Origin: an uncultured Ruminiclostridium sp.
GTDB taxonomy: Bacteria; Bacillota; Clostridia; Oscillospirales; Ruminococcaceae
Reading direction: 5' to 3'
Length of the DNA stretch: 39,099 nucleotides
Assembly (NCBI GenBank): GCA_934454635.1
Contig: CAKSFR010000020.1
Coordinates: 1-39,099 of the forward strand
Position numbers and translations under genes: made by a program. The stretch's first letter is position 1; every line of letters starts with the position of its first letter. The notes under the pieces were generated by a model. That model saw only the letters and a program-made list of their open reading frames with translations, ran no database searches and had not been told where the DNA came from. Positions 1 to 7,395 of this stretch are shown piece after piece.

Positions 1-22
1 TTTGTGAAGATTTGGCGAAAAT

Positions 23-49
23 TTAGCACTCTCGTAAAGAGAGTGCTAA
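23..49. promoter_or_regulatory. CIRCE operator (HrcA repressor site)
   Basis: The sequence is TTAGCACTC, nine bases, then GAGTGCTAA, a perfect match to the CIRCE consensus with the correct 9-bp gap; the dyad extends to 12 bp per arm (22-50). CIRCE is the HrcA binding site in front of groESL and dnaK operons. The B12 operon to the right ends at 74 on the minus strand, so the regulated gene most likely starts left of the window and runs leftward. A possible minus-strand -10 (TAAAAT, 52-57) lies just upstream, with no convincing -35. The same hairpin might also end btuR transcripts. Confidence 0.9.
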
Positions 50-73
50 AAATTTTATTTTTCTCATTAAGGA

Positions 74-595
74 TTAAAACTCGATGCCTTTTCTCGCCTC
101 AATTCCGCGCGAATACGGGTGTTTTACGGCAAGTATCTCGCTGACGTAATCGGCGGCTTCAACAAATTTCGGCTGCGGGTCGCGACCTGTCAGGATAAGC
201 TCTGTACCGGCGGGCTTTTCAAGGACAAGCCTGTCGGCAAGCTCTTTATCGAGCAGTCCGCATTCATACGCGGCGTTGAACTCGTCAAGAACGACCATGT
301 CCGCGCCGCCGCTTTGCATAAGCTCGAACGCTTCGGAAAGCATTCGGTCGTGACAAGCGGTTATCGCCGCTTTTTCCTCGCCGTTCATTGTGAAAGTAAA
401 TCCGTAATCCCTGTCGCAGCGCCGAATCGTGATATTCTCGATTTTTTCAAGAACTGCGATCTCGCTTGTCGGAGAGCCTTTGAGAAACTGCACAAAATGC
501 ACCTTCATACCGCTCCCCGCAGCTCTCACGGCAAGTCCTTCAGCAGCGGTCGTCTTTCCTTTTCCGTCGCCGCAGTAAATGTGAATAAGTCCCAT
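74..595 (-). CDS. btuR: ATP:cob(I)alamin (corrinoid) adenosyltransferase, CobA/CobO/BtuR type
   Basis: The protein (173 aa) transfers the 5'-deoxyadenosyl group of ATP to the cobalt of corrinoids, giving adenosylcobalamin in the cytoplasm. A P-loop GDGKGKTT lies about ten residues from the N-terminus and the C-terminus GIEARKGIEF is the family signature; length is normal. An ATG seven codons upstream (616) exists, but the start at 595 follows a GGAG site and yields the usual MGLIHIYCGDGKGKT beginning. It is the last gene of the B12 uptake operon, 10 nt after the lipoprotein stop, so imported corrinoid can be adenosylated at once. Expression should follow the upstream cobalamin riboswitch. Confidence 0.93.
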   Translation of the reverse strand: MGLIHIYCGDGKGKTTAAEGLAVRAAGSGMKVHFVQFLKGSPTSEIAVLEKIENITIRRCDRDYGFTFTMNGEEKAAITACHDRMLSEAFELMQSGGADMVVLDEFNAAYECGLLDKELADRLVLEKPAGTELILTGRDPQPKFVEAADYVSEILAVKHPYSRGIEARKGIEF

Positions 596-605
596 AGCTT
601 CTCCG

Positions 606-1823
606 TTACTTTTCAAGCTTTACGAAGTAGCTGAGCTGTCTGCCCTCAAACGCTTCGGGGAACATAACCTCGGCGATATCCGCCGCCATAACGTCAGACT
701 GGTCGATGCCGAGCCAGTAAAGCTCGGAATACTGATAAACGTTGTCGTTTTCATAAGCCTTACACTCGGTTATCTGAGGGAAAGCTTCCTTTACTGCGTC
801 CATTCCGGGGCACCACGAGGGGGTTGACGAATAAACGATAACGTCGGCGCTGCGGATAACGTCAAACGCCGCTTCAAGCGTGAGCGAATTCGACGGCATA
901 TCGGCGAACACGTTGCTTCCGTTCATGTCTGCTATCATTGTTCCGAACCAGCCGTCGGGAGAAGTTGCATAAACTGTTCCGTCAAAAACGTTGAAAACCG
1001 CGATAGTTTTCGGCTCATTGTCCGAAACCGCAGTCTTAGCTTCATCAACGGTTTTCTGCGCGTTCGACATTACTTCTTCAACAGCTTCGTCCGCGTTAAA
1101 GAACGTCAGGATAAAGCGCATCCATTCCATTCGCGCGAGGTAATTGCTCTCGAGATATTCGTTATCGACCGCGTAGTTTATGCCAAGCTCGTCGAATTTC
1201 TGCATCTGCGCCTGCTGTCCGTATTCACCGCTGTAAACAAAAACAACGTCGGGTTCAAGCGCGGCAATTTTTTCATAGTCGGGTTCGCCCGTGCCACTGT
1301 CGCCTGTTACGTCGATAATATCGCCGTTTGTCAGACCCTCTGCGACTGCGGGAATATCCGTCCAAGCGTCCGCGCCGCCGCATACTGCGCCGATACGGCT
1401 AACGATCTCCGCGTCGTCAACAGCGCGGAACGTGCAGACCTGCGTTGAGGAGAGGAAAACCGCGTTGTTCACGGGAGTTCTTACAACAACGCTTTCGCTG
1501 TATTCCGCAGGAACTTCCTGTTCTCTCGGGACGAGAATGAGTTCTCTTCCGTCGCCGTCGGTAACGCGCTTTATACCGTCGGAAAGGCGTTCGATTTTGA
1601 AGCTTTCGCTGTAAAGGTTTTCGATCACCTCGGGTTCGGAAGCTTCCGCGTCTGAGGTTTCGGACTCTGCGGATGGTTCGGTTTCTGCGGGAGTCGTTTC
1701 GGACGACTCGGTTGTCGTTGCCGCGGGAGTGGTTGTTGTCGTCTGTTCGGTCTTTGCGCACGCGGAAAGCGACGCAAGCAGCAACGCCGCTGCAAGCAGT
1801 GAAGATAATGTCTTTTTGTTCAT
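606..1823 (-). CDS. ABC transporter substrate-binding lipoprotein, BtuF/FepB-like (probable corrinoid binding)
   Basis: This 405-aa lipoprotein has a lipobox LSAC (Cys22), so it should be anchored to the outer face of the membrane. A Thr/Ser/Glu-rich linker (about residues 23-65) precedes a type III periplasmic-binding fold, seen in YEKIAALEPDVVFVYSG-like and ADVIVYSSTP segments. The family binds iron-siderophores, haem or cobalamin. Corrinoid is preferred here because the gene sits between a FecCD permease/ATPase pair and an adenosyltransferase, all behind a cobalamin riboswitch. It starts 54 nt after the ATPase stop with an AAAGGAA site. Substrate is inferred from context, not from binding residues. 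Confidence 0.88.
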   Translation of the reverse strand: MNKKTLSSLLAAALLLASLSACAKTEQTTTTTPAATTTESSETTPAETEPSAESETSDAEASEPEVIENLYSESFKIERLSDGIKRVTDGDGRELILVPREQEVPAEYSESVVVRTPVNNAVFLSSTQVCTFRAVDDAEIVSRIGAVCGGADAWTDIPAVAEGLTNGDIIDVTGDSGTGEPDYEKIAALEPDVVFVYSGEYGQQAQMQKFDELGINYAVDNEYLESNYLARMEWMRFILTFFNADEAVEEVMSNAQKTVDEAKTAVSDNEPKTIAVFNVFDGTVYATSPDGWFGTMIADMNGSNVFADMPSNSLTLEAAFDVIRSADVIVYSSTPSWCPGMDAVKEAFPQITECKAYENDNVYQYSELYWLGIDQSDVMAADIAEVMFPEAFEGRQLSYFVKLEK

Positions 1824-1877
1824 TTTGTTGTTCCTTTCGTTTTTTTACAAATCTATATAAAGCGTTTGCTTTATAGC

Positions 1878-3071
1878 TTATTTAATGAGCATTGCTGCCG
1901 CGGCAGCCTCGCTTATCCTGTCAAATCTGCGGAGCGGGATACTCCCGAAAAGTCTTGTGCATTCCTCCGCGCTTCGCAGCGACAGAACAGGCTTTCCGAG
2001 CGCCGCCGCATATCCGATAAGCTGCACGCACGCCGCGTTTATATCCCCGACGGGAAAACCGCCGTCAATAACACAGTTTGCCTCCGAGATCAGCAATTGC
2101 GCTTCGGAAACCGCTTCCCACGAAATATTTTTGAACGATTTTTCGTAAGCTGCCGCGCTGCAAATCGTTTTAACTGCGGAAAAATCAACGTCATTTTCGT
2201 GAATGATACCGCAGGTGAGCCCGCAGCCGAGCCGCGCAAGGCTTCTCAGCAGCGGTGTTGCCGCGCCGCCTCCGCCGACAACGAAAACGTCGTTTCTGTC
2301 CGCGCCTTTAAGCTCTACCGCGCCGGTTGTTTCAAAAAAAGAGGCGTTTTCTATTCCGTAAAGCCCGTCGATTATCCCTTTTTCGGCAATATCCTCGGGC
2401 GCTCCGCAGGCTGCGATTTTTCCGTCTTTTACAAGCATTATGACCGAGCAGCATTTCAGCGCAAGGTCTATATCGTGGAGCGAGAGAACGCAGGTTATGC
2501 CCTTCTCGTTCGCAAGCCGCTGCAATATCCGCATTATCTCGATCTTATGCTTTATGTCGAGGTGACTTGTCGGCTCGTCGAGAATGATAAGCTCGGGCTG
2601 CTGCGCGAGCGCTCGAGATATCATCACCTTCTGCTTTTCGCCGTCGGAAAGCTCGCTGAAAAAGCGGTCTTTAAGCGACAGAGAGCCTGTCTGTTCAAGA
2701 GCCTCGTCGATTATTCTGCGGTCGTCGTCGGAAAGCCTGCCGAGAAAGTCGGTGTACGGCGTCCGCCCCATAGCCGTAAGCTCGTAAACAGTCGTGAGCG
2801 AGGGAGCAGGCTGCTCCGTAAGCACCAGCGAAAGTCGGCGCGCGAGCTTTCCGCTCTTTATTTCACGGACATTTTCTCCGCAGATATAAACAGCGCCGCT
2901 TACAGGCGCAAGCAGTCCCGAAAGGGTGCGCAAAACGGTCGATTTTCCCGCGCCGTTCGCCCCGAGCAGGCATATAATCTGACCCCTTGCGGCTTTTATG
3001 TCAATTCCCGAAACGACGTTCCTTTTGTCATACCCGACCGTGAGATTTTCGGAGGAGAGAATGTTTTCCAT
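1878..3071 (-). CDS. ABC transporter ATP-binding protein, BtuD/FecE-like, with extra C-terminal Rossmann-like domain
   Basis: The protein (397 aa) energises corrinoid uptake. Residues 1-250 form an ABC ATPase: Walker A GANGAGKST (37-45), signature LSDGE (141-145), Walker B LIILDEPT (161-168) and a switch His in SLHD. Residues about 260-397 are an extension absent from ordinary BtuD (about 250 aa); it starts with a glycine-rich VVGGGGA (264-270) after a beta strand and looks like a nucleotide-binding alpha/beta domain. The start at 3071 is chosen because GGAGGGAG precedes it and it overlaps the permease stop (TAATG); a longer frame to 3224 lies inside the permease gene. The role of the extension is not known to me. 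Confidence 0.9.
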   Translation of the reverse strand: MENILSSENLTVGYDKRNVVSGIDIKAARGQIICLLGANGAGKSTVLRTLSGLLAPVSGAVYICGENVREIKSGKLARRLSLVLTEQPAPSLTTVYELTAMGRTPYTDFLGRLSDDDRRIIDEALEQTGSLSLKDRFFSELSDGEKQKVMISRALAQQPELIILDEPTSHLDIKHKIEIMRILQRLANEKGITCVLSLHDIDLALKCCSVIMLVKDGKIAACGAPEDIAEKGIIDGLYGIENASFFETTGAVELKGADRNDVFVVGGGGAATPLLRSLARLGCGLTCGIIHENDVDFSAVKTICSAAAYEKSFKNISWEAVSEAQLLISEANCVIDGGFPVGDINAACVQLIGYAAALGKPVLSLRSAEECTRLFGSIPLRRFDRISEAAAAAMLIK

Positions 3072-4090
3072 TAAAAACTCCCTCCTTTTTTGCGGGTAAG
3101 CAGACAGACTACCACGGGCGCTCCGATTATCGACGTAACTGCGCCGAGCGGAAGCTCCGTCGGGGAAAGAAGCAGCCGCGCCGCCATGTCGCAAAGTCCC
3201 GCCATTACGCCTCCGTAAATGCACGCGGCGGGGATAACAATGCGGTTGTCGGAGATTTTATAGGTCGTCCTGACGATATGCGGTACGGCAAGTCCCACAA
3301 ATGACACCGCCCCCGCAAACGCGGTAACGATCGCGGTAAGAACGCTTGAAATAAGCACCATGAGGAATCTGAACGCGCGTATGGAAACGCCCATTGAACG
3401 AGCATATTTTTCACCGAGAAGCATAGCGTTCAGCGGCTTGCTTATAATAAACGACAGGAAAAGAAACGGGAGCGCTACCATATATAATATGCCGACCTGT
3501 TCCCATGTAAATCCGGAAAAGCTGCCCATTGTCCATATCGTAAAGCCCGCAAGCCTTTCGCGGTCGGCAAGAACGGTCAGCACGCTTGTCGCGGCGCTGC
3601 AAATATAGCCGAACATCAGCCCTATTATCAGCAGCGTCGTTACGCTCCGCACCTTCTGCGCGGCGAATATCACCAGCAGCATGACGAGCATTGCGCCGAT
3701 AAACGAGCCGAGAAACATTCCGAAAGCGCCTATCGAAGCAAACCCGAAGGTGTATCCTCCGAGAATTACAATCGCCAGAAACAGAGTAGAGCCTGATGAA
3801 ATTCCCAGTATATACGGCTCGACGATGGGATTTCCGAAAAATATCTGCAAAAGCACGCCCGAGGCGGAAAGACACGCGCCGCCCATTATCGCCGCAAGCG
3901 TCCGCGGCAGACGAATGTTCATGATTATCGAGCGGTGAGCGTTAGAAACGCTTTCGGGGTTGAAGAAGCAGCCGAGAATTTCAGAGGGTGTGATATTCAC
4001 CGAACCAAGTGCAATATTAAGCAAAAAAATTATTATAAGCGCGCATATTCCGAGCGGGAACAGAAGCAGCGCACGCTTGTTTTTATACAT
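3071..4090 (-). CDS. ABC transporter permease, FecCD/BtuC family
   Basis: This 339-aa integral membrane protein has about ten hydrophobic helices, starting with residues 8-30. Family features include the IRLPRTLAAIMGGACLSASG region near residue 60 and the AVSFVGLAVPHIVR coupling region near 265, matching BtuC/FecCD permeases that carry iron complexes or cobalamin. The start follows an AAGGAG site and directly follows a cobalamin riboswitch and terminator, so this is the first gene of the B12 uptake operon. It overlaps the ATPase gene by one base. Confidence 0.93.
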   Translation of the reverse strand: MYKNKRALLLFPLGICALIIIFLLNIALGSVNITPSEILGCFFNPESVSNAHRSIIMNIRLPRTLAAIMGGACLSASGVLLQIFFGNPIVEPYILGISSGSTLFLAIVILGGYTFGFASIGAFGMFLGSFIGAMLVMLLVIFAAQKVRSVTTLLIIGLMFGYICSAATSVLTVLADRERLAGFTIWTMGSFSGFTWEQVGILYMVALPFLFLSFIISKPLNAMLLGEKYARSMGVSIRAFRFLMVLISSVLTAIVTAFAGAVSFVGLAVPHIVRTTYKISDNRIVIPAACIYGGVMAGLCDMAARLLLSPTELPLGAVTSIIGAPVVVCLLTRKKGGSF

Positions 4091-4111
4091 GACCGACTCC
4101 TTTCGCGAAGC

Positions 4112-4140
4112 AAAAAAGCCGCCCGTTTACGGCGGGCGGC
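4112..4140 (-). terminator. Riboswitch expression-platform terminator
   Basis: Read on the minus strand, GCCGCCCG and CGGGCGGC form an 8-bp GC stem with a 7-base loop followed by six T, ending about 20 nt before the permease start. This fits transcription attenuation by the upstream cobalamin aptamer. A second hairpin lies upstream (GGCGCGGC 4162-4169 with GCCGCGCC 4189-4196), with a T6 tract inside its loop. Confidence 0.8.
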
Positions 4141-4251
4141 ATATCTGAGTGCATAAAACAGGGCGCGGCAAAAAAGCTGCCTTTAACAGCCGCGCCATTG
4201 CTTAAATTTCCGGAGCACCGCAGAATACAAGCAACCCCCGTTCAATACGGG

Positions 4252-4436
4252 AAAAACGCAGGCAGGTATTCCGACTGATCGCTTTGCCAAACGGCATAAA
4301 TGCGCGCCTTCCCGCTTTTACACGGTGGCTTTCATTAAAGAAAGCGCATTTTACAGCGAAACACGGCAACGGCCTTGTACGGGAATTTCACCCGATTCCG
4401 GTTTAACGCCAAAAACGGCGACCTGCATTTCGGTAA
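4252..4436 (-). ncRNA. Cobalamin riboswitch aptamer
   Basis: On the minus strand the leader contains ATGCAGGTCGCC near its start, a GGTGAAATTCCCGTACAAG segment, GCCGTTGCCGTG, a GCCACCGTGT B12-box-like segment and, near the end, AGTCGGAATACCTGCCTGC, whose ACCTGC closes on the first GCAGGT. These are the conserved blocks of cobalamin riboswitches in the usual order. It stands between a strong promoter (4444-4472) and the B12 uptake operon. Binding of adenosylcobalamin should reduce transporter and btuR expression. Boundaries are approximate. Confidence 0.9.
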
Positions 4437-4443
4437 CGAATGA

Positions 4444-4472
4444 ATTATAGCACAAATGAGTTCATATGTCAA
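4444..4472 (-). promoter_or_regulatory. Sigma-A promoter of the riboswitch/B12 operon
   Basis: Minus strand: TTGACA (4472-4467), 17-bp spacer, TATAAT (4449-4444), a full consensus promoter. Transcription would begin near 4437 at the 5' edge of the aptamer. Its -35 is 18 bp from the -35 of the divergent promoter of the TerB operon. Confidence 0.88.
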
Positions 4473-4490
4473 GCCGCGCCGCCAAAGTGA

Positions 4491-4519
4491 TTGACACGCG
4501 CATATCCATGTGATATACT
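4491..4519 (+). promoter_or_regulatory. Sigma-A promoter of the TerB/ATPase/helicase operon
   Basis: TTGACA (4491-4496), 17-bp spacer, TATACT (4514-4519). It stands about 45 bp before the first gene of the three-gene operon. No operator dyad is obvious, so the operon may be constitutively transcribed. Confidence 0.85.
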
Positions 4520-4567
4520 GAATATATATGCCGTATTTTCAAAGTCGCGCTGAAAGGGGTGAACAGG

Positions 4568-6082
4568 TTGGGCGAATATATAAGCGCAGACGATGTGCGC
4601 AGGCTGATAGAAACGGTGCTCTCAGACGAAAAGCTGCAAAAAAGCGGTAATTTTTCGGACAAGGTATACACCGACGAGCCGATAATCGCAACGGCGGGAC
4701 AGCTTTCGGGCTATGTGCCGTCAGAGATAATCGAAATGCGCAAGCTTTCCGATTCGTATAACATGACTGAAGCCGCAATATTTCACCGTCAGGCGCAGTT
4801 CATGGCGGATTACACCGACGACTGCCCCTATCACGGGGATTTCGCGAGATACTTCCCGACCTACCGAACCATGAACACCGCCCAGCTTCGCGGATATTTC
4901 ACATGGCGCACTAAAGTCCGCGCGGGAATTTGCGAGCCTGCGCCGCTTTCCTTTGCTTTTTTGTACATTTACGAGCTGCTTATGCTTATCGGAACGGAAA
5001 GTCCCGAGGCGGGCTTTGCCGAGCTGGAGCGCTTCGGCAGCGCTTACGCCGAGCTTTTCCCGCAGATCGAACATTATCTTAAGCGCTGGAAAAACGACTT
5101 TATTGTGTACTACGGTCTGGACAGGTCGCTTTTCTCCGGCGCGGAGCATGACGCGGCGCTTTTTACCCTGCTTAATTTCCGCGAACGAAACGAAAGCGAG
5201 GTGTTCAGGGCGGCGCTTGACCTTTCGGCTTATCCGCTTGAGCGCTCGAAATTTTTTGAGAAATATCCGGAGGACATGGAAAAGGCAGTCTGCCGCGTTC
5301 TGGGAAAGCTTTCCGATTATTTTGAAAAAAATCGCAGAAAAGACCTCTTCACAAGGCTCTTCGGGGCAAAAACGACCTGTATTTATCCCATGTTCGGCAG
5401 CGCCGTTTTCTACGACGGCAGAAAGTATAGGGATTATAAATACGATGTGAACGAAATTCACCGCTACACCTGTAAAAACGGAATCTGGAGCTGCGAAATG
5501 TACTACGGAGGCTGCTCCAAAAGCCGCGAACTCGGCGATATCATCAAGACAGTCGAAAGCTGCCTGCGCAGTGGATTTGACTTCCGTCCGCTTAAACCCG
5601 CAATCAGCGCGAAAAGCGTTCTCGGCGTTATTCAGAAAGAAATCGCGCTGTATCTTGAAGAAAAGAAGAAGAACGAAAAGCCCGTAATTTCGCTTGATCT
5701 GTCCAAGCTCGGCGATATACGCCGTTCGGCTGATATTACGCGCGACAGACTTATCACCGAAGAAGAAGCCGAACCCGAAATAAACGAATTTCAGCCAAGC
5801 GAAAAAGCTCCCGAAAAGCACAACTCCCCCGCGGACGAAACCGAACCGTGCGATATGCTCGGACTTTCCGACGCGGAATACGCTTTTCTGCGGGCGCTGC
5901 TTTACGGACAGCCTTACGGCGATATTCTGCGCGCTAATTCAACGACAGCGCTGCTGCTTTCCGACGGAGTAAACGAAAAGCTGTTTGACCTTTTCGGGGA
6001 CACCGTTATTGAATTTTCAGGCGACGAGCCTGTACTTATAGAGGACTACACCGACGAACTGAAAGAGAGGATACCGCAATGA
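4568..6082 (+). CDS. TerB_N/TerB_C domain protein
   Basis: First gene of a tightly packed operon with a BrxD-like ATPase and an Lhr-like helicase. Residues about 75-120 carry the TerB_N hallmark: a DCPYHGDF segment, YFPTYRTMN and QLRGYFTWRTKVR. Residues about 255-400 fit TerB_C, including the closing DLSKLGDIRRSAD and TRDRLITEEEAE. No separate TerB core domain is evident between them. In published comparative work TerB domains belong to tellurite/stress and putative defence networks; no biochemical role is established. The start is taken as TTG at 4568, 6 nt after the Shine-Dalgarno-like AAGGGGTGA; a GTG at 4559 lies within that site. It ends in an ATGA overlap with the next gene. Confidence 0.82.
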   Translation: MGEYISADDVRRLIETVLSDEKLQKSGNFSDKVYTDEPIIATAGQLSGYVPSEIIEMRKLSDSYNMTEAAIFHRQAQFMADYTDDCPYHGDFARYFPTYRTMNTAQLRGYFTWRTKVRAGICEPAPLSFAFLYIYELLMLIGTESPEAGFAELERFGSAYAELFPQIEHYLKRWKNDFIVYYGLDRSLFSGAEHDAALFTLLNFRERNESEVFRAALDLSAYPLERSKFFEKYPEDMEKAVCRVLGKLSDYFEKNRRKDLFTRLFGAKTTCIYPMFGSAVFYDGRKYRDYKYDVNEIHRYTCKNGIWSCEMYYGGCSKSRELGDIIKTVESCLRSGFDFRPLKPAISAKSVLGVIQKEIALYLEEKKKNEKPVISLDLSKLGDIRRSADITRDRLITEEEAEPEINEFQPSEKAPEKHNSPADETEPCDMLGLSDAEYAFLRALLYGQPYGDILRANSTTALLLSDGVNEKLFDLFGDTVIEFSGDEPVLIEDYTDELKERIPQ

Positions 6083-7395
6083 AAATACCGAAAAGAATCG
6101 CCTCGGCAGTCATAAATTCGCTTAAAGGCGGAGTCGTTCCGCGTATAGGGCTGCCGTACATAACCGTTGGACGCGAAACCGAGATAAACGCTCTGCTCCA
6201 CGACGTTGATATTATTTCCGAGGGCGGCGCTTCGTTCCGCTTTATCTCGGGACGGTACGGAAGCGGAAAAAGCTTTCTGCTCCAGACTATACGAAGCTAT
6301 GTCATGGACAGGGGCTTCGCCGTTGCGGACGCCGATCTTTCGCCCGAAAGACGACTTCAGGGCACGAAAGGTCAGGGGCTTGCGACCTATAAGGAGCTTA
6401 TACGAAATCTTTCCACAAAGACGCGGCCCGAGGGCGGCGCGCTTACGCTTATTCTCGACCGCTGGATAAGCGGCGTTCAGTCCGAAACCGCTGCGGAAAG
6501 CGGATTAAGCCCGGACGACCCCGCTTTCGCAAAGCGGGTCGAACAGAAAATCTATGCGGTAACGGGCGCGCTCGGAGAGCTTGTCCACGGCTTTGATTTT
6601 GCACGACTGCTCACGATATATTACCGCGCGTACCTCGGCGGCGACGATGAGAGCAAGGCTAAGGTAGTAAAGTGGTTTCGCGGCGAATACTCAACGAAAA
6701 GCGAGGCAAAGACGGAGCTTGGCGTAAATATAATAATTACGGACGACGACTGGTACGAATACATCAAGCTGTTTGCAATGTTCTTAAAAATGGCGGGATA
6801 CAGCGGAATGCTGATACTGATAGACGAGCTTGTGAACATCTACAAGATACCGAACGCGATAACCCGCCAGTATAACTACGAGAAAATACTGACAATGTAC
6901 AACGACACATTGCAGGGCAAAGCGCAGCATCTCGGCATAATAATGTGCGGAACGCCGCAGTGCATAGAGGATAACCGGCGCGGGATATACAGCTATGAGG
7001 CGCTGCGTTCGAGATTAGCGGAGGGACGGTTCAGCAGCGAGAGCGTAAAGGATATGCTCGCGCCCGTGATACAGCTCCGACCGCTCACCTATGAGGAAAT
7101 GCTCGTTCTGACTGAAAAGCTGACCGAGATTCACGCGGTGCTTTTCGATTATACGCCTACGCTTACGCAGGACGATCTTGTTACCTTTATAAAAATAGAA
7201 TTTGGGCGAATCGGCGCAGATACGAATATCACGCCGCGCGAGGTCATACGCGATTTTATCGAGCTGCTCGACATAATTTATCAGCACCCCGAGCAGAGCG
7301 TTGCGGGGCTGCTGGGTTCGGACGAATTTTCCTATGCAAAAACGCAGCTTGAAGAACAGACGGAAGAAAACGGCTTTACGGAATTTGAACTATGA
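6079..7395 (+). CDS. P-loop ATPase of the BrxC/BrxD (DUF2791) family
   Basis: This 438-aa protein has Walker A GRYGSGKS (58-65), Walker B LILIDE (245-250) and a following sensor-like IIMCGTP (near 288-293). The overall arrangement (N-terminal GRETEI segment, GSGKS, IDEL, C-terminal PLTYEEM region) fits the DUF2791 ATPases found as BrxD in BREX type 2 and beside BrxHI helicases. It lacks the roughly 1100-residue size of BrxC. It overlaps both neighbours by 4 nt (ATGA), which implies translational coupling and probably one complex. The cellular target is unknown; involvement in defence or DNA processing is inferred from the family. Confidence 0.85.
   Translation: MKIPKRIASAVINSLKGGVVPRIGLPYITVGRETEINALLHDVDIISEGGASFRFISGRYGSGKSFLLQTIRSYVMDRGFAVADADLSPERRLQGTKGQGLATYKELIRNLSTKTRPEGGALTLILDRWISGVQSETAAESGLSPDDPAFAKRVEQKIYAVTGALGELVHGFDFARLLTIYYRAYLGGDDESKAKVVKWFRGEYSTKSEAKTELGVNIIITDDDWYEYIKLFAMFLKMAGYSGMLILIDELVNIYKIPNAITRQYNYEKILTMYNDTLQGKAQHLGIIMCGTPQCIEDNRRGIYSYEALRSRLAEGRFSSESVKDMLAPVIQLRPLTYEEMLVLTEKLTEIHAVLFDYTPTLTQDDLVTFIKIEFGRIGADTNITPREVIRDFIELLDIIYQHPEQSVAGLLGSDEFSYAKTQLEEQTEENGFTEFEL

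Noticed and set aside
3072..3224. 51-residue N-terminal extension of the ABC ATPase
   Set aside because: It is out-of-frame translation of the permease 3' end; the family start and ribosome site are at 3071.
4559..4567. GTG start for the TerB protein
   Set aside because: It lies inside the Shine-Dalgarno-like AAGGGGTGA; TTG at 4568 is correctly spaced.
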